From Solanum dulcamara (Eukaryota > Streptophyta > Magnoliopsida > Solanales > Solanaceae), in the NCBI RefSeq assembly GCF_947179165.1, contig NC_077245.1:50287286-50351285 (forward strand): a stretch of DNA of 64,000 bases. Direction: 5' to 3'. This document shows positions 11,763 to 23,881 of this stretch, piece after piece. The translations under genes were made by a program, and so were the position numbers. Numbering within the stretch: position 1 is the first letter of the stretch; every line of letters starts with the position of its first letter. Under the pieces are notes generated by a model that was given only the letters and a program-made list of their open reading frames with translations, did no database searches and was not told the DNA's origin.

Positions 11763-12600
11763 GTCTCTTTCAATGGTTGCCGATCTACGTGCCTGAATGA
11801 GTAAATTCATATCGGGGGTGTCCGACTTGATTGCTAAGGAATGTCGCACTGTGATGCTTGTTAAGGATGTGGACATATCTTGGCTTATGACTTTTGCCGA
11901 ACAAATTGAAGAAGAAAAGCTCAAAGAAATGAGGATGAGGGATTCTAAGAGGGTCCGGTATGAAGGTGGGTTCTCCAATGCTAGGACCGTTGGTAGTAAT
12001 AGACGCTGTCATCAAGGACAAAGCTTGGGGAAGAAGTTTAGTAAGGATAGGGTACCATACCCTAAAGCTCAAGGAGAAGGAGGTGTAAATGTTAGTAACC
12101 CTTCTTTTCCTAAGTGTGCAAAGTGTGGAAAGTGTCATGGAGGAAAGTGCTTGATGGGAATGGGTGCTTGCTATGGATGTGGCAAGATGGGTCATAAGCT
12201 ATCCGAGTACCCTTTTGTTGCCAACAAGAGTGGAGAAGGTCGTCCTCTAGGAATCCAAGTTCAACAAGGCGCCCAAGCTCAACCTAAGGGTGGCCAACGC
12301 AACAACCGATTATTTGCTCTTCATGCTAGGCAAGAGGTTGATGAGTCTCCCGATGTGGTCATAGGTATATTACGAGTCTTTAACTTTGATGTTTATGCAT
12401 TTTTTGATTCGGGTGCCAACTTGTCTTTTGTTACTCCTTATATTTCTATGAGATTTGATGTGTGCCTCGAAGTGTTAATAAAACCTTTCTCGATTTATAC
12501 TCCCGTTGGTGATTCGGTATTAGCCAAGAGAGCTTATAGAAATTGTCCCATATAGGTCTTGCACAGAGTTATTTCCATGTGACCTTGTTGAACTTGATAT
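11763..12600 (+). pseudogene. Element E gag (C-terminal half) and protease, 5' truncated
   Basis: The fragment enters in the capsid core at a segment equivalent to B 7405 and reads well from 11797: 'MSKFISGVSDLIAKE', a basic linker, a pre-knuckle CAKCGKCHGGKC and a CCHC knuckle CYGCGKMGHKLSEY in which the last cysteine is tyrosine. The protease follows with an intact FDSGA active site near 12409-12423 and 'SFVTPY'. The frame stops at 12553-12555 and resumes at 12599 in another frame (protease '[11 protein letters not shown]'). No LTR, primer site or gag start precedes it; element B's truncated LTR abuts it directly. Confidence 0.82.
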
Positions 12601-15600
12601 GACTGATTTTGACATCATTCTTGGTATGGATTGGTTACATGCCGCTTACGCATCCATATATTGTAGGACTCGTGTGGTTAAGTTTCACTTTCCTAATGAG
12701 CCTATTCTTAAATGGAAGGGCAATGATTCGGTGGTTAAGGATCGATTCATCTCATGTATTAAGGCCCGAAGAATGTTTTCCAAAGGGTACATTTATCATA
12801 TTGTGCGAGTTAGGGACATCGATTCCAAAACTCCTACTCTTGAGTCGGTCCCTATAGTTAATGAGTTCTTCGATGTGTTTCCTGATGATTTGCTCGATAT
12901 TCCTCCTGAAAGGGAAATTGACTTTGACATAGATCTCCTTCCCGATACCTAACCTATTTCTATTCCTCCTTACTGTATGGCTCCGGCGGAACATAAAGAG
13001 TTGAAGGAACAATTGAAGGATTTGTTGGACAAGGGTTTTATAAGATCGAGTGTTTCACCATGGAGTGCTCCTGTGTTATTTATTAGGAAGAAATATGGGT
13101 CACTCCGAATGTGTATAGACTACCGACAATTGAATAAGATCAGCATAAAGAATAAATATCCAATTCCAAGGATAGATGACTTGTTTGATCAATTAAGAGG
13201 AGAAAGCTACTTCTCTAAGATTGACCTCTGTTTCGGTTATCATCAATTGAGAGTAAGGGAGTGTGATATTCCTAAAATAGCATTTTGTACAAGGTATGGT
13301 CATTATGCATTTGTGGTAATGTCTTTGGTTTGACTAATGCTCCCGCTATATTCATGGATTTCATGAATCGTATTTTGAAGCCATATTTGGACATGTTTTT
13401 AGTAGTGGTCATTGATGATATCTTGATTTATTCTCGAAATGAGGAAGATCATATGGGTCACTTGAGGATTGTGTTGCAAACATTGAGACAAAAGCAATTA
13501 TTCACTAAACTTAGTAAGTGCAAATTTCGGCTAAGGGAGGTTGCATTTCTATGCCATGTCGTGTCCGGTGACGCGATTAAAGTAGATCCAAAGAAAATAG
13601 GGGCGGTGAAGAATTGGACAAGACTATTATCTCCTTCAGACATTAGAAGCTTTTTGGGCTTAGTCGAATACTACAGAAGGTTTGTTGAAGGGTTCTCATC
13701 TATTGCTTCGCCTTTAACTAAGTTGACACAAAAAAGGAAAAATTCCAATGGTCGGAAAAATATGAGAAAAGTTTCCAAATATTGAAGGATCGTCTTACGT
13801 CGACTCCTATTTTGACATTGCCCGAAGGTTCAGATGAGTTTGTTATTTATTGTGATGGTTCACGTGTTGGTTTGGGTTGTGTCTTGATGCAACATGGTAA
13901 GGTTATAGACTATGCCTCTAGACAACTTAAGGTGCATAAAAGGAACTATTGATCCCATGATCTTGAAGTTGCGGCGGTTGTGTTTGCGTTGAAAATTTGG
14001 CACCATTATCTTTATAGGGTGCATGTTGATGTGTTTACTGACCACAAAAGCTTGCAATATTTGTTTTGCCAAAGGGACTTGAACCTTAGGCAAAGGAGGT
14101 GGCTTGAGTGTATTATATCATCCGGGTAAGGCAAATGTTGTAGTCGATGTTCTTAGTCGGTTGTCTATGGGTAGTATTGCACATGTTGAGGAAGGTAAAA
14201 GGGAATTGGTTAAAGAGGTCCATAGATTGGCATGTTTAGGTGTGCGTTTGGTTGATTCCAATGATGCAGGCGTTCTTATACATAATGTTTCAGAATCGTC
14301 TCTTGCGATAGACGTTAAGGCCAAACATGACAAGGATTCAATTTTGGTCGAATTGAAGAAGTCGATTGCCGAAAAATCTGTTGATGCTTTCTCCCTCGGA
14401 GAAGATGGGGTACTACGTTACCAAGGTCATTTGTGTGGTCCAAATTTTGATGGATTAAGAGAGTTGATATTGAATGAGGCCCATAGTTCTCGGTATTCAA
14501 TTCATTCGGGATCCACCAAGATTTTTCGTGACTTGAGGGAAGTGTATTGGTGGAATGGCATGAAGAAGGACATAGCAGAGTTTGTGGCTAAGTGTTCAAA
14601 TTGTCAACAAGTGAAAGTTGAGCATCAAAGGTCGGGAGGTCCAGCTCAAGAAATCAAAATTCCTACATGAAAGTGGGAAGATGTGAATATGGACTTTGTC
14701 ACGGGTTTGCCTCGTACTAGAAGACAACATGATTCTATTTGGGTCATTGTAGACCGAATGACCAAATATGCACATTTTCTACCGGTCAAGACTTCTTATG
14801 GTGCAGAAGACTATGCTAAGTTGTACATTCGTGAACTTGTGAAACTTCATGGTGTTCCTTTGTCGATTATATCGGATAGAGGTACTCAATTTAGTTCACA
14901 TTTTTGGACATTTTAGAAAGGTCTTGGTACTAAAGTCAAGCTAAGTACCCTTTCCATCCTTAATCCGATGGACAAGCCGAAAGAACAATTCAAACCTTGG
15001 AAGATATGTTAAGGGCATGTGTGATTGATCTTAGAGGAAGTTGGGATGGCCATTTTCCATTGATTGAGTTTGCCTACAATAATAGTTATCACTCTAGCAT
15101 CCAAATGACTCCTTTTGAAGCCTTGTACGGGAGAAGATGTAGGTCTTCGGTGGGATGGTTTAAAGTAGGTGAGATGACATTGATTGATCCAGATTTGGTA
15201 ATTGATGCAATGGAGAAAGGAAGGCTCATAAGAGAAAGATTGAAAATGGCTCAAAGTCGTCAAAAGTCCTATTCAGACACTAGAAAGAGAGAGCTTGAAT
15301 TTGACGTGGATGATATGGTTTATTTGAAGATTTCACCTATCAAAGGGGTAATGCGGTTTGATAAGAAAGGGAAGTTGAGACCTAGATATATAGTACCCTG
15401 TAGGATATTGAAGCGCATTGGCAAAGTAGCATATGAGTTAGACTTGCCACTTGAGTTAGCTTTGGTTCATCCGATATTTCATGTATCAATGTTAAGGAAG
15501 TTTGTGGGTGATCCAAATTCTATTGTGTCAATGGAAAATGTGAGTATTGAAGAGAATTTGACTTATGAAGAGGTCCCGATTGAGATTTTAGACCGGCAAG

Positions 15601-15737
15601 TGAAGAGGTTAAGAAATAAAGACGTTGCATTCGTCAAAGTGTTATGGAGTAATCAATAATTAGAGAGTGCTATGTGGGAAGCGAAATCAAATATGATGAA
15701 GTGTTATCCGTATCTCTTTCCTTCCACTCAAGCTTAA
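12599..15737 (+). pseudogene. Element E pol, best preserved in the window but frameshifted
   Basis: Domains run protease end (12599-12700), RT (about 12970-13660), RNase H (about 13735-14110), integrase (about 14450-15480) and chromodomain-like tail (about 15575-15737). The RT catalytic loop VIDDILIYS (about 13411-13437) is intact. RNase H keeps an [11 protein letters not shown] core. Integrase shows the zinc-binding CSNCQQ, WVIVDRMTK and ISDRGTQF segments. Lesions: stop at 12950, a frameshift near 13320-13333, a frameshift in the A-run near 13730-13745, a 17-nt-type deletion near 14105 at the RNase H/integrase join, a stop at 14668, and loss of frame at about 14915-14997. It ends at TAA 15735-15737. 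The long open stretches suggest a younger age than B or G. Confidence 0.88.
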
Positions 15738-15988
15738 AGGTACTAAGTTGTTCATGATCAAGTTGATTAAACTCCTATATTTCAGTTCCATATGTCATTC
15801 ATATGCATGCATGATTAATGAAAATGATTTTTCTCAAATACTATGTTTGATGTTAAGCATGAAGTTTACATGTTCTATGCATTTTTCGAAGTGTCCTCAT
15901 GTTCATGTTGGGTTGTTAGTTCTTTTTCCATGTCCTTCCTATTTAGTTGAATCTCATTCTTGGACGAATGTTCCCAAGGGGGAGATAT
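15738..15988 (+). other. Element E 3' untranslated tail and polypurine tract
   Basis: Non-coding tail with TTGGACGAATGTTCCCAAGGG leading into the polypurine tract AAGGGGGAGATAT (about 15976-15988), immediately before the LTR. Confidence 0.8.
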
Positions 15989-17917
15989 TGTAATATCCCT
16001 CAAAATGCTCATAAGTGCCTTCAGAATGCCTTGGAAATAGGCCGCTCATGTCATGCATTATTCTTAATCTTTTTGGAAAATCAGAGTTCGAAGTATCGAT
16101 CAAGGGGACAAAACCTACGGGAAAATGGTCTTGGTGGATTTTTAGGACTCGTATATCGAAAGACAAATTTTTGAAGGAACTACGCAAAACAGTAAGGTGG
16201 CGACAAGTCCGCGTCGTGGACCTGGCAGGGGTTTTCTGGTCGTGTTAGATTTTTAGTAAGGGCATTTTAGATTTTTCCTAAATTGTTAGCTAATGAACCT
16301 AGACGTTTTTAGGACCTAAATTCAACTCTATAAATAAACATAAACCTCTAATTCTATTCATTCTTCTACAATTCACCTACTCAAATATTTCTCTCTCTAC
16401 AAAAGACTCTCAAGGACTCCATTGAAGACTTCAAGTATATTCACTCAAGCTCTCCATCAAAACTCTCAAGTTCTTCCAAATTTATTGGTGTTCTCACTTA
16501 AGGTATGTGGGTATTCATTTATGGATTCTTTCAATTTGGAATCCATATTAAAGTATGGTATTTTATGGATTTTATGATCTCTACTCCTATTGCATGAATT
16601 TTGATTCAAATTATGATTATAAGTCTATTTTGATATAAATTGATGGTTATTGCATTAAATTGAAGAGTTTTTTCATGAATACTCTTATTTTGATTTTGAG
16701 GGTTTATGATGTAAAATATGAGTATTTTCAATTATACTTCCTAATGATACTATCTATATGAATTATGTATGAGCTGATATAAAGTTTATGATCATGCATA
16801 TTTTCAAGTCAATTTCATAATTTTCAAGTCAATTGATCATGAATTCATGTCTTACCCTAATTTCAAGTATAAGCTATGATCATAAATCTCCAAGTATGAA
16901 TTATGTCTATGTAAGTATGATTGTAATGATGAAAGGACAATTCTCACAATACAAGTATGTTATGAAAAATGAGCTACTCCTTGATTTCAAACCTATGATA
17001 ATGACTATGATATATGAAATTATGATTTCTATGCTATGTATGTATTCCGTGTTTGACTTAACATTGAATGTAGACTTGAGGTGGGGGATCAAAATACGGG
17101 GTCCTTATATAAAGTCTCTTTTCTCATAACTATGTGCCACCGTAGGAATGCCTTCATGGCCTAGCTAGTGGATCCACATATAACACATGCATGACCCGCT
17201 TAGTGGGGTAGAGTCTATATTAGCAAGTAGATTCCCCTTTTTCTTCGTTGTATGGGGAGACAACAAAATTTCATGTTATAGCTCGCATGGTCTTATTGTC
17301 GGTTATGGTTCCTATCCCAGCTATGTATGATCTCTTATGTATGCTATGATTTTAAATTATGCTTTTTAAATACTTTGGTCAATATGATTTTCCTCATGTC
17401 TTTACTTACCTTATCCTATCATATGATTTACTTGACCGTTGCATTCTATGATTTACGTTGCATGTCACGCCCACATACTTAGTACATTCTAACGTACTAA
17501 TGCATACTCTTTGCCTACTTTGTCTCATAATATAGGGGTTGAGGTTGAGGATCACACTCATCTACTTGGCTAGTTAAGCTTTCCTATCGCAGCGGTTGTG
17601 GTGAGTCCTCATTTAATTGGGGACTAGTTGTTGAACTTGTTATTTTTTTTAAAGACTTTGCTATGTTTCGGGTGAGTTAGGGACATGTCTTAGCCTCCGC
17701 CTATATTCATAAGTAGAGGCATCTAGTTGGACAAATGTTTTGAGCTTATGTTGTCATGTATCGTTCTTAAATTTCTATTCATGATTTAGACTCTCTTATG
17801 ATGCTTTCACTTTTGCTTTACCGTATGAATGCTTATGATATGTACAAGAGGCTTGGTTGGAGCCCTTCGAAGTTTCGATTGCCGTGTTACGATTAGACCC
17901 TAGGTCGGGTCGTGATA
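15989..17917 (+). repeat. Element E, 3' LTR
   Basis: It starts TGTAATATCCC after a strong polypurine tract and ends ...GGTCGGGTCGTGATA. It has the usual layout: a short leader with CT-rich AA, the donor-like AAG|GTATGTGG at 16502/16503, then AT-rich U5-type sequence. There is no second copy, because the 5' end of E is missing. The next element (T) begins directly after it. Confidence 0.8.
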
Positions 17918-17924
17918 AGAAAAT

Positions 17925-18410
17925 ATGAAAGTTGTTGGCACTACAGGTATCTATGACGATCTACCTGGTGATGAAGAAGAAAAGTACATAACAACCAGGG
18001 GGTTTATAGACTTACAACTATGGAAGCCAAGGTCGAAGCTATCAAAGGGATGGATACTATGATAGGGATGGACACCGCGATAAAGCGACTAGCACAACAA
18101 GGATCAATAAAAAAATAATTGGAGTGGTCTTTATGTGCATCCTAGAAACAGAGATAGAGGTGGAGCTAGAGCTAGAGTGAGCAACCCAAGGATGGAAGAG
18201 ATAAGTTTTGCAGAAAATTAAATCTACAGAAGCTCGTGTCAAAGAACTAAAGGGAGACATGTCGAAAATGACCCCAATTGTAGAGTCATACTCAACCTCT
18301 ATCAAGTAGTTGGAGCAGCAGATGGCACAATTGTCAGCCACGGTAAATCAAAGGAAGAATGGTGCACTACCTAGTGACACTGTCCAAAATCCAAGAATGG
18401 AGAAATAGTG
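17925..18410 (+). pseudogene. Element T gag C-terminal fragment (Athila/Tat type)
   Basis: Across frames, the segment near 18300-18390 gives 'LEQQMAQLSATVNQRKNGAL' followed by PSDTVQNPR. This is the signature end of gag in Athila/Tat elements (…QL-x-S-x-L-N-x-R-x-G-x-L-P-S-x-T…). Upstream pieces read 'KVEAIKGMDTMI'. Right after it the sequence jumps to the 3' tail (VVPRD, KLGAS-like words near 18425-18465), so protease, RT, RNase H and integrase are deleted. Lineage is from remembered motifs. Confidence 0.6.
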
Positions 18411-20059
18411 CGGTTTGAGGATGTCGTGCCGCGACACTAAATTAGGTGCTTCATGGGAGGCTATCCATGTGGATTCTTGATGAAGTCTGAGTAGTCAGGT
18501 AATCTACTGCTGATGCCTAGGGCATTGCAGGTATAATTACTTTCCTTGTTTTCAATTTTGAAGTTTTTGGGTACATTGGGGACAATGCACAAATTTTAGT
18601 GGGGAGTGGGGCATCCTGAAACCCTTTGGAGTTTTCTTGCTATGTTTTTTTTCTGAAGGTGTAATATCTAGTAGAACTGCATGTTTAGGTTGTTTGTGTG
18701 AATGCAAGTTTCTATAGGAGTTTGTAGTAGCCCGTGAAAGTGAAAAAAATGTCCTATTTAATTTTTTTTAATAATTGTGATTATATCTCAAATGTGATAA
18801 TTGATTTTCTAGGATCTTTGTAGCATTGTACATGGTAATTTGTTGGTCAAATGCTGGTATGACTGTGTTGATTAGTACCAAATAGCATAAGATCAGCGCC
18901 ATATGTGTGTGATCTAAGTTTGTATGGCTTTATTGATGCATTTGTAAGGTATAACTTGCCTCGTTAGTCTCACTAGAACAATTGGATAACTAGATTAGGA
19001 TAGGATCATATGCCTTTGTTGATAATGAGTAACTTAGCCTAAATTTAACCAACCAAATGAAATTATATGCTTTGAACCAAAAGTTTGAGCTTTAATAGAC
19101 CTTTTCTTTGATTAATCACAATTCATCCCCCTTTCTATCTGTGAATCCTAATTTTGTCCCTTGTCCCTTCAAGGACAATGTGTTCCTCAACTCAGGATAA
19201 AAGCCTAAGTTGAGGGTGGCAATTATAAGGAGAATCAGTTTGTGAACCTTTATCTTGGCCCTGGTCCCTCCTAGGAGATTATGTACTTCAGCTTAGACCA
19301 AAAGCCTAAGTTGAGGGTGGCTATCATAAGGAAAAGTAGAAAAGTTAGGGTATGAAAAGAATGGTGGGATGAGAAGAAAAGAAAAGCATGGGTTGTGGCT
19401 GCAAATGAAAAAGAAGATAAGTGAAAAAATGAGTTATAAGAAAGAATAAGATTGAACAAAAGCGGAAACCACTCCCAAGAAGAAAGAATGAGAAAATAAG
19501 GGAACAACAAGAGTTTGGAGGGATGAAAACTAGTAGCTAAGACAAAGTAGCATTTGGAGGGGCAAAGTAGTCACTTTTATCCTAAATATATCCTACATAA
19601 ACCCGAGTCTATGTTACAAGCCTAAAAAGTCCTATTGTGATCCTAAAAAGGTTATTCAAGAGTTGAAGTATTGAAAATAAGGGAAAGCCTGTGGTCTTTA
19701 CTTTTGCATTATTTGAACTTCTTTTGAGAGTGTGAGTAGTTTTGTTCTAGTCTCTTTTTATTTTTTATACACTGTGTGAGAGACTTCTTTGTGGTGAGGG
19801 CACTATGATTGTATTGTTTGGTTGCTATATTGATTAGTATATGATTGTTTGTATTGATTTGGTTAGATATGAATATTATGATGCAATGGAGTGTTCATTG
19901 TGAGTTTTTTAGAGCATGATTGCATTGTATAAGTGAAGTTGAGCATGAGGTTTATGTTGTAGGGCTGCTATATATTTCTATGAGTTGCCTGTATTTGCAC
20001 GTCGTTTGGTTTTATGTTTTGTTATTGCTTGAGGACAAGCAACAATTCTAAGTTGAGGG
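18411..20059 (+). other. Element T long 3' untranslated region
   Basis: Non-coding region of about 1.6 kb typical of Athila/Tat elements: 'TTGGGGACAATGCACAA' near 18580, and 'GCTTGAGGACAAGCAACAA' near 20028-20046 just before the purine tract TAAGTTGAGGGTG. Two diverged direct repeats (about 19150-19245 and 19255-19345) share the block AAAGCCTAAGTTGAGGGTGG, itself a copy of the purine-tract motif. Purine-rich sequence fills 19340-19520. Confidence 0.65.
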
Positions 20060-21755
20060 TGTTGATGTGTCTCAAAAAATATGACATTTACGATGCTTAA
20101 AACATAGAGTTATTGTTAGTTTGATATGTGCTTTTGTTTAGTTTTTCAGGGAAATTGAAGTGCGCTTGAGTTGAGGATGTTTGGATTGGTTTATGTGGAA
20201 ACTTGACTTAGTTTGGACTAAGGTGGAATAATGGTGTCAAGGAGAGAGCAAAAGAAAAGCAAAATCTCGCAAGAGGTGTTCAATCACTTGGTTTCATTGA
20301 GGTTTCAAGGCGACTTGAAAGGAGAAATCAAAGAACAAACTTCACTGTGCATTGAAGGGCCTTGGATTGGATGTTTGAAGACTAAATTAGCATGTTTGGA
20401 CCAAGGGTGTACACCACTAGATCCTTCATGGGCTGTGGTGCACATCACTGTCTGTGAAGAGGATCCCTCCAGTAGTGAAGAAGTCTTCCCAGGGAAGCAG
20501 CCAACAAATTTGCCAAGGCAAGCATCACGAGCCATGGTGGTCATCACTGGTCATGGTGGGTGTTGTGGTGGGGTGGCCTGCCATCAAACACCAAGTAAAG
20601 GTCTACGGAGCACCACCACAGCTGTGGTGCTCACACTGGCCGTAGTGGGTGCCCGTCCAGTGAATCTGTAGCCCATCAAATTCAGTCTTCCTACTTCGTT
20701 TAGGACTAGTTTTAGACTTCTATAAAAACCCACTTTTGTTATATTTTTAGGGTACACTTTTCCTATATTTTTTCTACTGTTTGAAGGCTATCATACACGA
20801 ACTAAACTACAATTTAGAGATTTGATTATTTGATCAAAGGCTGCTGAATAGTAGCACAAGAACACACATGACAACTTGTTTCTTGGCTAGTTTGGAAGAC
20901 TTAAATCAAGTTTTGATTGCTTTGTCAATTGGTTGGTTCTTGTGTTTATTTTATATATCTTTGTAAGTATGGTTTCATGAGTTATACATAACTTCTTGTT
21001 TCTTTACTTATAATTATGCATAGCTAATCCCACGACTAGGGTTGTGGGAACCATGACAACATAACTAGATAGACAAACATAGGATTGATATTTGTGATTT
21101 ATTTTTGCATGTATTGTGATTTCTTCATTCAAAATTCTTTCTTAGTGAGTGCACACATTGAGAACTTCTCCGTATTCATTGGTTTCCCGGGAGGGTGGTA
21201 GTGATTAGGAAAAGAATATCACAACATAAATTTAAAGAGTCTGGCTTCGAAAAAAGGGATAAACTTCATCTAAGTTACTTGAGACCGAAAGGAGATAGTA
21301 CTCTAGGATCTAGGGTGAGGGTTAGTAAGGCATATATTCTGAGACCGGGAGGAGATGAATGAGATATGTCTAAGAAGGATCGGAAGGTAAATTAAATGTT
21401 ACTTAACTCGCTATATTTTGCATGCAATACATTGAATTGATATTATGAATATGAGTTGTCTATTAGGTTAAAAGTCATGGGGATCATAACCATAGTCTAG
21501 TCTTCATATTGTATGCAACCTAAGTACCATTTACTTGTCGTTACATTTTTACTTGTTCTTAAATCAAAACCAAAATCCTCACTTTTACTTTATGCATCTT
21601 TATTTTTAGAAAGTAGCAGCAACATATGAATAGTGATATCTAATAGAACTGTTTCAAACTATTCCCTGTGGGATCAAACCCGACTCTTAGTTGAGTAAAA
21701 TATACTGCTAACGATCGTCTATATTTCTTTCGGGAGGTATAATTGAGTGTTATCA
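20060..21755 (+). repeat. Element T, 3' LTR (Athila/Tat type)
   Basis: It begins TGTTGATGTGTC after the purine tract and ends ...GGAGGTATAATTGAGTGTTATCA. Near the end it has 'CCCTGTGGGATCAAACCCGA', a block characteristic of Tat/Athila-type LTRs. The proximal part has CATGGTGG/CCATGG/CTGTGGTG palindromic words (20420-20650). No primer site follows, so this is read as the 3' LTR. Confidence 0.65.
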
Positions 21756-22200
21756 CTAAGAATTGTGCTTTGAAAGTTGATTTGGTTAAGCTCTATCTTT
21801 CAAGAAGATACCCAAGGCTAAGCATTGTCCTTTGGAAGTTGATTTGTTTAAGCTCTACCTTTAAGAAGCTACCCAAGACTATGCATTATCTTTTTGAAGT
21901 TGATTGACCCGAAGCTAAGCATTATCTTTCGGAAGTTGATTGGTTAAGCTCTACCCTTCAAAAAGTTACCCGAGGCTAAGCATGGTCCTTTGGAAGTTGA
22001 TTAGTTAAACTCTACCTTCTCAAAAAGTTACCTCATCTCTACCTTTTCAAGAAAATTACCCGAAGCTAAGCATTGTCCTTTTGAAGTTGATTGGTTAAGA
22101 TCTACCCTTCAAGAACTTACAAGCATTTTCCTTTGAAAGTTGATCAGTTTAAGCTCCACTTCTTCAAGAAGTTACCAAGGCTAAGCATTATTCTCTTGAC
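21756..22200 (+). repeat. Imperfect tandem repeat, about 61-62 bp unit, 7-8 copies
   Basis: The core AAGCATTGTCCTTTGGAAGT recurs near 21820, 21881, 21916, 21978, 22067, 22121 and 22184, with a second shared word GGTTAAGCTCTACC. Some units have internal deletions (for example the one starting near 21881). It lies in the 3' internal region of element J, upstream of its polypurine tract. Tat/Ogre-type elements are known to carry such hypervariable tandem repeats in this position. Confidence 0.8.
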
Positions 22201-22794
22201 ACTGAATGGGCTATAAGAATTATTTTCTCAAACCAGATACTCTCTCTTATCTCCTCTCATTAATATTTTTTTTTTTAATACCATTATTCTTTTAATCACA
22301 TTAGCCTATACTTTTCTATGTTTATGAGCTAACTATTTTATTTAGTTATATTAGAAGCTGCAAGTATCAAAGGCCTTTAATCAAAACAAGAGACGGTTGA
22401 GAGTAGCTTTTTCTCCCATTCTGAAAGGATCAATTATTTATTCTTATATCTTGAAACTTGATCCAAATGATGATTTACACTTTTCATGTTCATACGACCT
22501 TATGCCTCAATCTTATCAATTCAAGCTACTATCATATTTTTTTTAATCTCATACCGTCATTTCATTTTTAGAAACCCAGTTCGTTCCTAAATTTAAAATT
22601 ATACACGGCTTGATTCTCGTATGACCAGATATATATATGTAGGTGACTTGAAATCAAAGTCTCGGCCGCAACATTTTTCATAATTCCACCTGGTCACACC
22701 ATGACCATCTTGTTAGTCGCTCAAAATCAGCTATTCAATCAACGTCTTTGCCTGACAATTCATCCTTCATCATTAATCAAAGAGGGGGAGCTAT
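22201..22794 (+). other. Element J 3' internal region and polypurine tract
   Basis: Non-coding, AT-rich sequence ending in the polypurine tract AAAGAGGGGGAGCTAT (about 22780-22794). Contains a T-run at 22268-22280. No coding sequence of J is present: its 5' part is replaced by element T. Confidence 0.6.
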
Positions 22795-23881
22795 TGACAT
22801 CCAATTTTGACCGATCTATAACCCATTTTTGGATTGCTATATGAGTGTTTTTAAAACTTATCTCTTTTATTATATATTTCAATATTATCCAATTAATTAT
22901 ATACTTTGGTATTCAAAATTTACAATATTATTATTATTATTATTATATAAATAATATTATTTTCTTAATTAAGAATAATGATTTTCATACTTTCTAATTT
23001 TAAATATTTATTTAGTATATAATATGTGTACATTATATATAATACATAGTGAAGTATATTTCTTTTATATGAAAAAATCATTATTTATTAACTTATTTAA
23101 TATGTGTAGTATTTTTATTAATTAAATAACAATCTATTTAATTTTCCTCCAATTTATTTAAATTTTAGCCATTTCTATTATAGCTTTTTCCATTCAATTC
23201 ATGTCAATTTTAGCCAAATTACTTGCAATTCCATTTCAATTCTAGTCTTATTAATCCCGATCCAATTAAATCAAATGTGACCCAATTCTAAATCCTAACT
23301 TTCAATCATAACCATTAATTACATCTTGATTAATGGTCATGATTAATTCTTTTATTCTTTCCTATTTTAAATACCCAACCACCAAAATCCCTAAATCTTT
23401 GCATTCTCTCTCCCTCCCACGCCGCACACTGCCCTCCCCTCTTCTCTCTGCTCTTCATATCTCAAAGGAGACAGCCGCACCTCTCTATCTCCGTCGCCTT
23501 CTCTCTCACACCAATTCGCCGCCTCCCAGAACCACCGCATAGCCACCACCACCTCCATTCTACTTATCTTCTGTTCTTTCTCTCGCCCCCACCACTGTCC
23601 AACCCCATTCGCCGGATTCTTCTCTTTCTTTTCTCCATCGCCGACCAAGATCTACCTTTGTGGACCTTGAAAGGTGCCTAACACCTTCCTTTTGAGGTAA
23701 TTATAACCCTTACCCAATCTTTGGTTGTGTTGACCTTTAAAATTAATTTATTTTGTAATATAGAATAGAATGGTGCCCTAATGCGCTTTTATTTCATTAG
23801 GTAGAGACTCTTCTCTTTTTAAATCCTCAAAAGAGTTGTCACGTCATTGCAATCCCGTTTTGAGAAAAATGGGGCACGACA
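22795..23881 (+). repeat. Element J, 3' LTR
   Basis: It starts TGACATCCAATTTTGACC directly after the polypurine tract and ends AAAATGGGGCACGACA, the form (…GGGGCGCGACA) common in Solanaceae gypsy LTRs. It includes a (ATT)n microsatellite at 22925-22947, an AT-rich first half and a CT-rich leader (23400-23650) that precedes a probable transcript start region. Lineage is uncertain; the tandem repeats upstream suggest Tat/Ogre. Confidence 0.7.
22925..22947. repeat. (ATT)n microsatellite
   Basis: Uninterrupted ATT repeat of about eight units inside the J LTR. Confidence 0.9.

Noticed and set aside
20231..20671. 146-codon plus-strand frame
   Set aside because: It lies wholly inside the T LTR and reads through the palindromic repeat words. 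No recognisable domain.
21756..22200. CRISPR-like repeat array
   Set aside because: The repeats are diverged, contiguous and without unique spacers, and the DNA is plant nuclear.
23333..23542. Proline/serine-rich frame of 69 codons
   Set aside because: It falls in the CT-rich leader part of the J LTR; the composition explains the open frame.
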